DNA of 64,000 bases from JBBDIK01 sp040880465 (lineage in GTDB: Bacteria; Actinomycetota; UBA4738; JBBDHU01), in the NCBI GenBank assembly GCA_040880465.1, contig JBBDIK010000011.1, forward strand, positions 62,001-126,000. Reading direction: 5' to 3'. Numbering within the stretch: the stretch's first letter is position 1; every line of letters begins with the position of its first letter. Below, in pieces: positions 1 to 7,929 of the stretch. The notes below the pieces were generated by a model. It was not told where the DNA came from. It saw nothing but the letters and a program-made list of their open reading frames with translations, and searched no databases. The position numbers and the translations under genes were made by a program.

Positions 1-502
1 AGCCGGCCATGGCCTGTCGGGGTCGCCCGTTCTCGCCCGTGCCCGTCACCAGGACGCTCGGCTCGTCGACCTCCCACTGGTCGATCCACGAGCGCCCTCG
101 CCGATGCGAGAGTACGAGCCGCTGGATGCGGGCCGCGGTGTCAGGTGGAACGCGCTTTCGCTTGCTGTTGTTGGCATGTCCCTTGAGCGTGGACACGGGC
201 ATATCAAGGAGCATCGCGACGGTGCGCCAATCGCCGTAGCGTTCGTGCAGCCAGGCGAGGAGAGGCCGAACCCGCTCGACCTCGACACCACGCCGAGACC
301 AGACTCCGGCCTGGCGCGGGAAGACCCGCGCATGATGCCCGGATCGAAAGACGTAAGGCTCACCGGCGTATCGATGGCCTCGCTGGAACGTCACCGTCGA
401 GCGTTTTGGCGCTTCGCCGCAACCGCAGTGGCACAGGGCGTATGCCATGCATCCCGGCGAACACGTACCGGCTGGTGCATGACCGAACGTCCACGCCGAC
501 AT
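1..502 (-). CDS. Partial hypothetical protein with C-x-C-x-C / G-H-H motif and HTH-like segment
   Basis: The 3' end lies beyond the left edge; 167 codons are visible and all are open. I do not recognise a named family with confidence. Residues 24-28 (CHCGC) and 42-57 (GHRYAG...RSGHH) form a small Cys/His pattern of the sort seen in phage-like HNH and helix-turn-helix proteins of actinobacteria. Residues about 88-130 (DWRTVAMLLDMP, then a basic stretch) look like a helix-turn-helix, so DNA binding is an inference. The ATG overlaps the TGA stop of the upstream merR-like gene by one base, so the two are probably translated together. GC is lower than in the housekeeping genes, which fits a mobile origin. 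Domain assignment is tentative. Confidence 0.6.
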   Translation of the reverse strand, partial: MSAWTFGHAPAGTCSPGCMAYALCHCGCGEAPKRSTVTFQRGHRYAGEPYVFRSGHHARVFPRQAGVWSRRGVEVERVRPLLAWLHERYGDWRTVAMLLDMPVSTLKGHANNSKRKRVPPDTAARIQRLVLSHRRGRSWIDQWEVDEPSVLVTGTGENGRPRQAMAG

Positions 503-903
503 CAGTCCCCCACCTCAGACGTCAGCGTCTCGATGAGTGACTTCGCGGCCCGGAGTTGCTTGGACAGTTGCGTTACCCGCTCCTGCGTCAGGGAAACGAT
601 CTGCCTCAGCCTCTCGGATCGCTCGGCTCGCTTCGCACGTGGCAGGTCCGACTTGAGGTCGTCCAGGATGCCGAGGGCTTCACCGATCTCTTCGAGGGTG
701 AAATCCAGTGGTTTCATGTGCTTGATCAGCAGCAACCGCCGGACGTCCTGATCGGTGTAGAGCCGGAAGCCGCCATGTGTGTGGTCCGAGGGCGGAACGA
801 GCCCGACTTCGCCGTAGTAGCGGATGGTGCGCAGGGACAGGCCGACCTCCTCGGCGACATCACCGATCTGGCGCAGCGCGGATTCGCTCTCCACGGTGTT
901 CAT
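502..903 (-). CDS. MerR-family transcriptional regulator
   Basis: The 133-residue product begins with a MerR winged helix: residues about 10-45 read IGDVAEEVGLSLRTIRYYGE followed by the wing GGFRLYTDQDV, with R-T-I-R-Y-Y as the signature. Residues 70-130 are a charged, leucine-rich coiled coil for dimerisation. There is no cysteine in the C-terminal part, so it is not a mercury- or copper-type metal sensor; a drug-like or cytoplasmic signal is more likely but unproven. The length is normal for short MerR proteins. Its own promoter carries a dyad inside an 18-bp spacer, the arrangement on which MerR proteins act, so autoregulation is likely. The stop overlaps the start of the downstream phage-like gene. 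Confidence 0.85.
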   Translation of the reverse strand: MNTVESESALRQIGDVAEEVGLSLRTIRYYGEVGLVPPSDHTHGGFRLYTDQDVRRLLLIKHMKPLDFTLEEIGEALGILDDLKSDLPRAKRAERSERLRQIVSLTQERVTQLSKQLRAAKSLIETLTSEVGD

Positions 904-912
904 GTCCCGTGA

Positions 913-942
913 ATAGTACAGTTACGCAACGTAAGAGTTCAA
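913..942 (-). promoter_or_regulatory. MerR-type promoter with operator dyad in the spacer
   Basis: Read on the minus strand, TTGAAC (937-942) and TACTAT (913-918) are separated by 18 bp. The spacer contains the 13-bp perfect dyad TTACG-TTG-CGTAA (922-934). A long spacer with the operator between -35 and -10 is the hallmark of MerR-controlled promoters. The ATG at 903 is about 10 bp after the -10 box, so the transcript would be nearly leaderless. Confidence 0.6.
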
Positions 943-978
943 CCGACATCCCGAGGAGTTGCGTACGCGATGACCCAT

Positions 979-1323
979 CTATCGATCTGCGGCCGGCCAA
1001 CCATGGCGGCTGCGTACGGGGAGCTCATCCGGTGGCAGCGGGGTTCCAGAGCCCTGGTGCTTGGCGAGCAACTCCGCATCGCAGACCCTGCACAGGTGCA
1101 CCGTGATCGCTCCGACAGAAGACATCTGATCCCCTCGAACCTTCTCCACGACCGACTTCGGCCACTGCGCCAGGTCTCTCCCCCCACACGTTGGGCACGT
1201 CGCTGCGGGGTCACGCTGCCACCTGGCACCACACCTCTCGCAGTGGAGATCGATCAGGTCACCGGAACGCGTCCCGCGAAGCCCCTCCTCCTCGCCGCAC
1301 GCGGGACAGCGGACATCATCCAT
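979..1323 (-). CDS. Small multi-zinc-ribbon protein
   Basis: The 114-residue product carries four C-x2-C knuckles: CPAC near residue 6, CERC near 29, CPTC near 43 and CRVC near 78. Two zinc ribbons are therefore likely. The first three knuckles are closely spaced and the fourth follows a linker containing the basic segment KSVVEKVR. I do not recognise a named family; such proteins often bind nucleic acid or act as adaptors. It is divergent from the release factor 3 gene with only about 29 bp between starts, and TAGGCT just upstream of the ATG could serve a leaderless transcript. The regular knuckles argue that this is a true gene rather than a shadow. Confidence 0.6.
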   Translation of the reverse strand: MDDVRCPACGEEEGLRGTRSGDLIDLHCERCGARWQRDPAATCPTCGGRDLAQWPKSVVEKVRGDQMSSVGAITVHLCRVCDAELLAKHQGSGTPLPPDELPVRSRHGWPAADR

Positions 1324-1352
1324 CGTGCAAGCCTACGCGCGGGGGTGGGTCC

Positions 1353-2909
1353 GTGAACGACCACGATGTCCCTGAAGAAGCCAAGAGGCGCCGCACGTTC
1401 GCGATCATCTCGCATCCCGATGCCGGGAAAACCACCCTGACCGAGCGTTTGTTGCTTCACGGCCATGCCATCACGGCGGCTGGCTCGGTGCGCGCACGCC
1501 CCGGCCGCCGCTCGACGACGTCGGACTGGATGCAGATCGAGCGCGACCGCGGTATCAGCATCGCCTCAACGGTGCTGCGATTCGAGCATCGAGGAACCGT
1601 GATCAACCTGGTCGATACTCCGGGACACGAGGACTTCTCCGAGGACACCTACCGCGTGCTCACAGCGGTCGATGCCGCGCTGATGGTCATCGATGGCGCC
1701 AACGGCGTGGAGGAGCGAACGCTGCGCCTCTTCGAAGTGTGTCGGGAGCGAGGGACACCCCTGCTGACATTCGTGAACAAGTGCGACCGCCCCTGCCTGC
1801 CCCCGCTGGAGCTCCTCGACCGGATCCAGGAGGCGATCGGGATCGCTCCGACACCGGTTACCTGGCCGATCGCCCAGGGGCGGGAGTTCCAGGGCGTCGC
1901 GATCCGCCATACCCAGACGGTGCGCCGTTTCGACCGTACGAGTGCCGGAGCGATCGCCGGGGAACGCCTGGTGAACGAGGCCGACCTTGACAGACGTGAC
2001 CCCGACATCGCAGCCGCGCTGGAGGAGGTTGCACTCCTCGACGCCGTCGGTGCCGACCTCGATCGGCCGAGTTTCCTCGAAGGCCGATCGACACCTACCT
2101 ACTTCGGCTCCGCGCTCATGGGATTCGGCGTTGGAGACGTGTTGGACGCCGTCGTCGATCTCGCGCCAGCGCCATCGCCTGTCCACGACACCGCGGGCGT
2201 ACCGCGTGAACTCGAGGCCCCCTTCTCCGGATTCGTCTTCAAGGTGCAGTCGAACATGGACGCACGCCACCGAGACCGGGTCGCATTCATCCGCGTGTGC
2301 TCGGGGCGATTCGCACGAGGGATGGCCCTCACCCGATCCCGGGGCAACACACGATTCCTGGCCAACCATGTGCATGACGTCTTTGGCCGCGGGCGGTCAA
2401 CGCTGGATGAAGCCTTCCCCGGTGATGTGATCGGCTTGTCCAACGCTCGGGATCTTCGGCTGGGAGACACGGTGTTCGCGGCGGACCCCGTGGCGTTCCC
2501 GGCTCCACGGGCATTCACGCCAGAGCTGTTCGCCGAGGCGCGCAACGTGGACCCGCAGCGCAGCAAGCAATTCCGGTCGGGCCTCGCGTTCCTTGACGAG
2601 GAGGGCGTGGTCCAGGTGCTGCGCCACCAGGATCGCGGCGATCAGCTTCCCGTGCTCGGAGCTATCGGCGACCTGCAGTTCCAGATCTTCCAGGCGCGGA
2701 TGGAGCAAGAATTCGACACCAGGGTCGAGCTGACGCGGCTGCCGCCCAAGGTTGCCCGCTCCACGGACCGGGCAAGCGAGTCGATCCTTGCCACCATCCC
2801 TCGGCTCGAAGTGCTTCGGCGAAGTTCGGGAGAGGCTTTGGCGCTGTTTCCCAGCACCTTCATCATCGACCAGGTGCGCCGAGAATTTCCCGACCTGGTG
2901 CTGAGATAG
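1353..2909 (+). CDS. prfC: Peptide chain release factor 3 (RF3) GTPase
   Basis: This translational GTPase recycles release factors 1 and 2 from the ribosome after termination. All G motifs are visible: G1 HPDAGKTT at residues 21-28, a G2 threonine region in RGISIAST, G3 DTPGH near residue 88 and G4 NKCD near 142. The TSDWMQIERDRGIS stretch is typical of the RF3 branch rather than of EF-G. The GTG at 1353 was chosen because it follows a GGGGGTGG stretch, leaves a normal RF3 N-terminus and gives 518 residues, close to the roughly 529 of E. coli RF3. A longer reading from 1191 would add 54 arginine-rich residues with no homology. Confidence 0.9.
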   Translation: MNDHDVPEEAKRRRTFAIISHPDAGKTTLTERLLLHGHAITAAGSVRARPGRRSTTSDWMQIERDRGISIASTVLRFEHRGTVINLVDTPGHEDFSEDTYRVLTAVDAALMVIDGANGVEERTLRLFEVCRERGTPLLTFVNKCDRPCLPPLELLDRIQEAIGIAPTPVTWPIAQGREFQGVAIRHTQTVRRFDRTSAGAIAGERLVNEADLDRRDPDIAAALEEVALLDAVGADLDRPSFLEGRSTPTYFGSALMGFGVGDVLDAVVDLAPAPSPVHDTAGVPRELEAPFSGFVFKVQSNMDARHRDRVAFIRVCSGRFARGMALTRSRGNTRFLANHVHDVFGRGRSTLDEAFPGDVIGLSNARDLRLGDTVFAADPVAFPAPRAFTPELFAEARNVDPQRSKQFRSGLAFLDEEGVVQVLRHQDRGDQLPVLGAIGDLQFQIFQARMEQEFDTRVELTRLPPKVARSTDRASESILATIPRLEVLRRSSGEALALFPSTFIIDQVRREFPDLVLR

Positions 2910-2920
2910 GGGTGGTCGTT

Positions 2921-3553
2921 GTGAAGGCCGCTCGTTGGGTTCGGGGATCATGGCTCCTCTTCGTCGTGCTCACCGCCAACTGCTCTCAGCCCGCCCGGAC
3001 TGCCGAGCAGGCATCGCCTTCGCCAACGTGGACTCCCATGGAGACGCCGCTTCCGCCTTCTCCCTCCCCATGGCTCGAGCCGCAGGATCGCTGGCGATGT
3101 GTGGGTGGATGGAGGAAGCCGAACGGAAGTGACCTCGACGCCGCCGTTTCCTTGCTCCAACGGGTGACCGGCATCAAGGGGGAGTTCGACGTCCGTGATG
3201 CCCGCGCCTTCGTTGGGCCAGAGTCTCCGCCGAGGGACGACGTCGGATATCTATCGCGCGTCACACGCTGGTACATCAAGGGGGGCGTCGGGAGTGATCC
3301 TCTCGCCAGGGGGCGCTTCCTCGTCGAGAAGCGGCAGTTCGGCGTCGGCGTCGTGGCTGTTGCGCCCTACGAGACCAGCGGCTTCGGATCGCCCGACTGG
3401 CGCGGCTTCCAGCTCGACGGCAAACCCCCGAGGCCAGTCGACGGGCTCCCGGGAAGATGGTCGGGCGTGCCCTACGACTTCGTCGAAGGGGGGAACGGCC
3501 TCGGACTCCCTGGTCTCCCCACAGATGTTGCGGATTGCTTGAGGGGAACGTAG
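2921..3553 (+). CDS. Putative lipoprotein of unknown function
   Basis: I do not recognise the family. The N-terminus has the form of a lipoprotein signal: basic residues, a hydrophobic stretch WLLFVVL and the lipobox LTANC with the cysteine near residue 21. A proline/serine/threonine-rich linker (PSPTWTPMETPLPPSPSP) follows, as in exported actinobacterial proteins anchored to the membrane. The rest (about 150 residues, ending CLRGT) is globular without recognised motifs; two cysteines, near residues 61 and the C-terminus, could pair. The start at 2921 (GTG) is preferred over the GTG at 2912 because AGGGG lies 8 bases upstream. It follows prfC by 11 bp and is probably cotranscribed. Confidence 0.55.
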   Translation: MKAARWVRGSWLLFVVLTANCSQPARTAEQASPSPTWTPMETPLPPSPSPWLEPQDRWRCVGGWRKPNGSDLDAAVSLLQRVTGIKGEFDVRDARAFVGPESPPRDDVGYLSRVTRWYIKGGVGSDPLARGRFLVEKRQFGVGVVAVAPYETSGFGSPDWRGFQLDGKPPRPVDGLPGRWSGVPYDFVEGGNGLGLPGLPTDVADCLRGT

Positions 3554-3567
3554 GACTCCGGTGGCGC

Positions 3568-3753
3568 TCAACCTGAAGGCGACTTGATCGGGCTCGCGTG
3601 CGGAGAGCTCCAGTACACGTCGGCGTTCTTCCCGGGAAGTTTCAAGTCCTGGAGGAATTCGAACACCTCCCAGACTTCTGCACTGACCTCGGCCGTGGAA
3701 ACCTCGCTGCGAACCTGGTGGCCAGGTTTGCAGGGAGAGACAGCATGCGCCAC
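3568..3753 (-). CDS. Possible small hypothetical ORF in a 361-bp gap
   Basis: The stretch 3554-3914 between the lipoprotein and the PaiB-like gene holds no convincing gene. The best candidate is this 61-residue minus-strand frame from a GTG. Its second half (EVWEVFEFLQDLKLPGK, DVYWSS) has protein-like composition and GC-rich third positions. No Shine-Dalgarno sequence, motif or homologue is apparent. It could be the remnant of a longer gene, because the same frame stays open upstream to 4257. Confidence 0.25.
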   Translation of the reverse strand: MAHAVSPCKPGHQVRSEVSTAEVSAEVWEVFEFLQDLKLPGKNADVYWSSPHASPIKSPSG

Positions 3754-3914
3754 CCATCGGCTTCTTCCGCGTACGCCAGAAGATCGACTCGTGGTCCCCG
3801 TGATGATGCCACCCGGAAACCATCCGCCGAGATGCGGAGAGTTTCGGCAGGTGGGCGGCTCAGCCAACTCTCCCCCCCACCCGGCAGATCTCAGGGGTAG
3901 ACGCGGCAGGCGAC

Positions 3915-4586
3915 TCAAGGTCCCTGGGATGGCGGGATCCTCTCGCGCCAGGTTCCAAGCCGCTCCAGACGCCGCCGTTGCTGGACCGCGGCCGACGCGT
4001 CCCGCCCCGTCGCCCGGTCGTCGAGCCGACGGGAAACCTGTTCGCGGACGTCCGTAGGCCGGTGATCGTCGTACTTGAATTTCGCCACGACGGTTTCGAC
4101 GTGAAGGATCGCCCCCCGGATCCCGGACAACATGGGACCGTACGGCGCCTGATCGACCGCCACCTCCGCATGATCGCCCTCGGGCTGGAAGTGTGCGAGC
4201 TGCCGGCGGAGGAGATCCGCCTTGGCCTCGGGATCGTCCACGAGTTCCGCCCGGCACGAGAATTGAACCGCCGAGTAGTAGCTGGTGGGTACTCCCTCCT
4301 GAGGGCGCCCTTCAGATTTGGCCCGCCACATCGTGGGGATGTACGCGTAGTCATCCACCACCGCCATCAAGACGTTCGGATCGGCCTCGATCGCCTCCCA
4401 CACGGGATTCGGCCGAGCAAGGTGGATGAGAAGGGTCTCTCCTTCGCGGACGAAGTGGATGGGCAGCACCAGCGGCGGCTTTCCGACCTCGCCGTTGACC
4501 GCGAGCTGGCCGAAGTCGTGCCCCCGATCGAGCCAGAGCCGCCACTCGTCATCGTCGATCACCGCGTCCCACGGATGGATCAGCAT
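3915..4586 (-). CDS. FMN-binding PaiB-family (pyridoxamine oxidase-like) protein
   Basis: The 223-residue product starts MLIHPWDAV and continues with a split-barrel flavin-binding fold. Markers are the segment GHDFGQLAVNG, the strand PLVLPIHFV, the HLARPNPVW turn (residues about 60-68) and ADPNVLMAVVDDYAYIPTMW. PaiB-family members are annotated as FMN-binding negative transcriptional regulators. The central YYSAVQFSCRAELVDDP and the later GILHVE-like strand GAILHVETVVAKFKY are also typical. AAGGAG lies 8 bases before the chosen ATG. The gene faces the LuxR regulator divergently across 202 bp. The substrate or regulatory target cannot be read from the sequence. Confidence 0.8.
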   Translation of the reverse strand: MLIHPWDAVIDDDEWRLWLDRGHDFGQLAVNGEVGKPPLVLPIHFVREGETLLIHLARPNPVWEAIEADPNVLMAVVDDYAYIPTMWRAKSEGRPQEGVPTSYYSAVQFSCRAELVDDPEAKADLLRRQLAHFQPEGDHAEVAVDQAPYGPMLSGIRGAILHVETVVAKFKYDDHRPTDVREQVSRRLDDRATGRDASAAVQQRRRLERLGTWRERIPPSQGP

Positions 4587-4788
4587 CGTTGTGCTCCTTC
4601 TCTTCGGGCGGGAAGCTTGCCATCCTCTCGCGCAGGCCTGCCCAGCCCCCATGATGCATCGGACGGCTCGCGCCTGACATCCACTGCGGAACGGTCACTC
4701 CCCGCCGGTGCCGGACCGTACACGACGGCATACGCCCGCTACCAACGACCGATGCGACACCGACCGCCCGGCGTGGCAAGATGCCGAC

Positions 4789-6426
4789 GTGGCGCCATCC
4801 GAGGCATTCGCGGAGGCCTTCGCGGCCAGGGAACGGGGAGACTGGGCCGCCGTCCGCGGCGCCCTCGACACGGACGCGGATCTGTCCCCGGAAGCCCAGG
4901 ACGCGCTGGCCGAGGCGTGCTGGTGGATGGACGACCCTCAGGGCGCGATAGGTGCGTGGGAACGGTCCTACACCGCTCGGCTCGGGGCGGACGACAACCT
5001 CGGTGCGTCGCGAACGGCGGTTCGCATCGCCCGCGAATACGCTCTGGCATTCGGGAACGAACCAGCGACGAATGGATGGCTCCTGCGAGCCGGTGAAGCC
5101 CTGCGCGACGAAGGACCCTGCGTCGAGTGGGGGTGGATCGCGATCTGCGAGGCCGCGCGTGCATCGGACCCGGCCGATGCCATCGAACACGCGAACGATG
5201 CACTTGAAGCGGCACGAACCTTCAAGGATCGCGAATTGGAGATCTACGCACGAGGTCAGATCGGGATCGCGCTCGTGCAGCAAGGACACATCGACGCCGG
5301 GATGGACTCCTTCGATGCGGCGATGGCGGCCGCAACAGGTGGCGAGTCCGACGATCCGCGCGTCCTGGGTGATGCATTCTGCGGCATGATCGAAGCGTGT
5401 ATGACGGCCGCCGACATGTCGCGAACCGAGCGCTGGCTCGAAGTGTTCAACGACTACATGGAGCGCTATCAACACCCACCGCTACTCACCTTCTGCTCGA
5501 TGTGCGATGCCGAGGCACAGCTGATCGAAGGCCGCTGGTCCGAGGCCGAGCGAACGCTGGATGCCGCGCTGGAGTCGCTCGCTTCGGGGATCAGGCGGGC
5601 CAGGTGCGTCCACCCTGCGGCGTTGCTTGCAGCGATCCGCGTCGACCAGAGCCGCTTCGAGGAAGCCGACCAACTCCTGACGGGCCTTGAGGATCTGCCG
5701 GAGATGGCCGAGCCGCGAGCGCGCCTCTTCCTGGCCCGCGGCGAACCTGCGGTCGCCATCGCAGGGCTGCGGCGACGCCTGAACGCACTCGGACCCGACA
5801 ACGTGCTCGCGTCCCCTCTGCTCGCACTCCTCGTAGAGGCCGAGTTGGCACGAGGTGACCGAGATGCGGCAGAGACCGCCAGCGCAAACCTCGCCGAGCT
5901 TGCGAGCGGATCAGAGCGCGAGCAGGACAGGGCCGTCGCCGAGCTCGCCGCTGGCCGGATCGCGCGGAGTGAAGGAGACGGCGAGTCCGCCCGTGAGCAC
6001 CTCGATCGCGGTCTCGACCTCTTCGCCAAGCACTCGATGCCCTTGCAGGTCGCCAGATCCCACTTCGAGCTCGCCCTGGTGGCTCGGGACGACGAGCCCG
6101 ACGTAGCCGCCGAGGAGGCTCGAGTCGCCTTGACGACATTCGATGAGATCGGCTCTGTGCGCGATGCGGACCTTGCCGCCCGACTGCTTCGAGACCTTGG
6201 GGCGGGGACACGCCCTGGCCCCAAGGACATGGAACAGCTCACCCGTCGTGAGAGGGAGGTTCTCGCGCTGCTCGGTCAGGGGCTCACCAACGCCGAGATC
6301 GCCGCCCGGCTGTTCATCAGCACCAAGACCGCCGGCCACCACGTGAGCAACATCCTCGCCAAGCTGGGGATGCGGAACCGCTCTGAGGCAGGCGCCTACG
6401 CCCAGAGGTTCCTAGCCGAGAAATAG
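4789..6426 (+). CDS. LuxR-family regulator with TPR-like sensor region
   Basis: The C-terminal 65 residues are a LuxR/NarL DNA-binding domain: LTRREREVLALLGQGLTNAEIA, then a recognition helix in STKTAGHHVSNIL. The preceding 480 residues are alpha-helical, alanine- and leucine-rich repeats (for instance GDWAAVRGALDTD, EARTFKDRELEIYARGQIGIAL) of the TPR kind used for protein-protein contact. There is no ATPase motif, so it is not a full MalT/LAL protein but resembles its sensor-effector half. The GTG at 4789 (VAPSEAF) is preferred over the upstream ATG at 4708 because the intervening codons are arginine-rich and noncoding in character. It immediately precedes a three-gene operon that it probably controls. 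Confidence 0.8.
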   Translation: MAPSEAFAEAFAARERGDWAAVRGALDTDADLSPEAQDALAEACWWMDDPQGAIGAWERSYTARLGADDNLGASRTAVRIAREYALAFGNEPATNGWLLRAGEALRDEGPCVEWGWIAICEAARASDPADAIEHANDALEAARTFKDRELEIYARGQIGIALVQQGHIDAGMDSFDAAMAAATGGESDDPRVLGDAFCGMIEACMTAADMSRTERWLEVFNDYMERYQHPPLLTFCSMCDAEAQLIEGRWSEAERTLDAALESLASGIRRARCVHPAALLAAIRVDQSRFEEADQLLTGLEDLPEMAEPRARLFLARGEPAVAIAGLRRRLNALGPDNVLASPLLALLVEAELARGDRDAAETASANLAELASGSEREQDRAVAELAAGRIARSEGDGESAREHLDRGLDLFAKHSMPLQVARSHFELALVARDDEPDVAAEEARVALTTFDEIGSVRDADLAARLLRDLGAGTRPGPKDMEQLTRREREVLALLGQGLTNAEIAARLFISTKTAGHHVSNILAKLGMRNRSEAGAYAQRFLAEK

Positions 6427-6437
6427 GGAAGGTTCCC
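6426..6437. promoter_or_regulatory. Candidate operator dyad GGGAA-GG-TTCCC
   Basis: A perfect 12-bp palindrome begins at the last base of the LuxR gene's stop codon and lies 60 bp upstream of the SRPBCC gene. Position and symmetry suggest a regulator-binding site for the following operon, perhaps for the LuxR protein itself. No other copy was noticed in the window, so this is an inference. Confidence 0.35.
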
Positions 6438-6496
6438 GATGTTGCCCGCCTAGGGCTGCGCGAAGCTTGCTCCATCGAACCGATAGGAGGTCGGCG

Positions 6497-7042
6497 ATGG
6501 AGAAGACGCAGGCAGCAAACGGCAGGATCGATATCCCGGACACCGTGGTCTCGGTCAGCACCCAGAAGGTGTCAGCCGAGCAGGTGTACGGAGCCCTGGC
6601 GGACCTGTCCCGACACCCGGTCTGGGGAGGGTCCATGCACAAGAAGAAGAACTTCGGGCTCACCTCGATCGACGCCCCCGCAGGAGCTGCGAGTGTCGGC
6701 ACGGAGTTCCGGAGTACCGGCAACGACCCGATGGGTACGTTCTCGGATCACTCGGTGGTAACCGAGGCGACGAGACCCAGGCTCTTCGAGTACGTCACCG
6801 AGGGTCATCTCACTCCCAAGAAGACAGGCAAGCCCGCGTGCGATACGACGATCACGCATCGTTTCGAGATCGAGGAAACGGGCGAGGGGTGCATCGTGAC
6901 CTCACGGGACCACGTCGCTCGCTGGACGAACCCGCCCGGCATGCTCACCTCGAAACTCATGCGCCCACTTGTTCGGATGATCGTGTCGGGCATCAGCAAG
7001 AGAACGCTCAAGAACCTGATCGCATCCGCAGATCAACGATAG
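6497..7042 (+). CDS. SRPBCC-family (START-like) ligand-binding protein
   Basis: The 181-residue product resembles polyketide cyclase/START-like proteins: an N-terminal strand VVSVSTQKVSAEQVYGALADLSRHPVW, a central set of strands (VGTEFRSTG, THRFEIEETGEGCIVTSRD) and a long C-terminal helix LMRPLVRMIVSGISKRTLKNL. Such domains hold hydrophobic ligands; the ligand here is unknown. The start follows AGGAGGT by 7 bases, one of the best ribosome-binding sites in the window. It is the first of three closely spaced genes after the LuxR regulator. Confidence 0.75.
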   Translation: MEKTQAANGRIDIPDTVVSVSTQKVSAEQVYGALADLSRHPVWGGSMHKKKNFGLTSIDAPAGAASVGTEFRSTGNDPMGTFSDHSVVTEATRPRLFEYVTEGHLTPKKTGKPACDTTITHRFEIEETGEGCIVTSRDHVARWTNPPGMLTSKLMRPLVRMIVSGISKRTLKNLIASADQR

Positions 7043-7056
7043 GAAGGACGGATCAC

Positions 7057-7299
7057 ATGGCACGGTTCTGGGTCAGCAACTCGCACGAAGACGGACAGTG
7101 CGGGGAGATGATGACGCTGTTGGGACGGGCGCCGGAAGAACTCAAGGGCACCGAAGTCTGGTGCACCTGTCCCTCCGGTCAGCATGAGTGGTTCATGATC
7201 GCCGAGGGCAACGACACGGATTCGCTCCTGGAGAGCCTTCCGGATGAGCTGCGCATCGGTTCGACCACAGTGATGAAGTTGGCCAGCGCCACGCTCTAG
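7057..7299 (+). CDS. Conserved-looking 80-residue hypothetical protein
   Basis: The start ATG at 7057 follows AGGAAGG at a good distance, 14 bp after the SRPBCC gene. The product has one Cys-rich spot, WCTCPSGQHEWF near residues 36-47, and an acidic C-terminal half (GNDTDSLLESLPDELRIGSTTVMKL). The opening MARFWVSNSHEDGQC recalls small proteins with a dimeric alpha/beta fold, but I cannot name the family. The paired cysteines with a nearby histidine could bind a metal or form a disulfide. Its place between an SRPBCC protein and a cupin suggests a role with the same ligand or signal. Confidence 0.6.
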   Translation: MARFWVSNSHEDGQCGEMMTLLGRAPEELKGTEVWCTCPSGQHEWFMIAEGNDTDSLLESLPDELRIGSTTVMKLASATL

Positions 7300-7322
7300 G
7301 CGCCTGATCGAAGGGGGAACAG

Positions 7323-7697
7323 ATGGGCAAGGTTTCGCGGCAGACAGCATCACAACACGAGTCGGGTGAGGGCTTCGAGGGTCACTACGCCGAAGTCGGT
7401 CCCTACACGATCGGCTTCGAGGAGTATTCGGTCGACGCCGACATCTCCGACATGTTCAAGGGGCTACCCGACGACATGTGCCAGGCGGAGCACTGGGGCT
7501 ACGTCATCAAGGGCAAGTTGGTCTTCAACTACGCCGACGGTACCTCCGACGAGATCAGCGGTGGTGAGGCGTATTTCGCTCCGTCCGGCCATACGCCGGT
7601 GCTCACGGCCGACACGCAGGTCGTCGAGTTCAGCCCGACCGACAAGCTGGCGGAAACGATGGCGGTCGTGATGAAGAACATGGAGGCCGCCGGATAG
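7323..7697 (+). CDS. Cupin-domain protein
   Basis: The 124-residue single-domain cupin shows the two conserved turns: AEHWGYVIKGKLVFNYADGTSDEIS (first motif) and GGEAYFAPSGHTPVLTADTQVVEF (second motif, PSGH). The usual first-motif H-x-H is incomplete (only H at AEHWG), so metal binding is uncertain. The ATG follows AAGGGGG by 6 bases. It ends the SRPBCC operon, and a hairpin-forming stretch with the 12-bp palindrome CGGTTCGAACCG follows at 7714-7725. Small cupins of this form often act on or sense small metabolites; no substrate is inferred. Confidence 0.75.
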   Translation: MGKVSRQTASQHESGEGFEGHYAEVGPYTIGFEEYSVDADISDMFKGLPDDMCQAEHWGYVIKGKLVFNYADGTSDEISGGEAYFAPSGHTPVLTADTQVVEFSPTDKLAETMAVVMKNMEAAG

Positions 7698-7772
7698 CGA
7701 GGGGCCTCGTGCCCGGTTCGAACCGTCGCTGACACGAGCCGAAAGCGGCTCAAGCTGCAGAAACAGAAAGCC

Positions 7773-7822
7773 GTTTCAGCAGGTCAGCGGCGGTTCGAAC
7801 TGCGTCTGGCCAAGCCCGCAGC
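7773..7822. repeat. Imperfect 50-bp direct repeat, left copy
   Basis: This stretch aligns without gaps to 8553-8602, with 42 of 50 positions identical. Both begin GTTTCAGCAG and contain CGGTTCGAAC and GCCAAGCCC. The pair brackets the hypothetical gene 7930-8418. The core CGGTTCGAAC also appears at 7714. It is not a tRNA, because the bases around TTCGA do not pair as a T stem. Confidence 0.7.
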
Positions 7823-7929
7823 CTCTTGAGTGTTCTTGGTGGTAGCGCTTGGACTGAGGATGACCGCTCCATTCATGTCATGCACCGCACTCCTCCCCGT
7901 CTGCCGACTATAGGATGCCGCTCGCCGCA

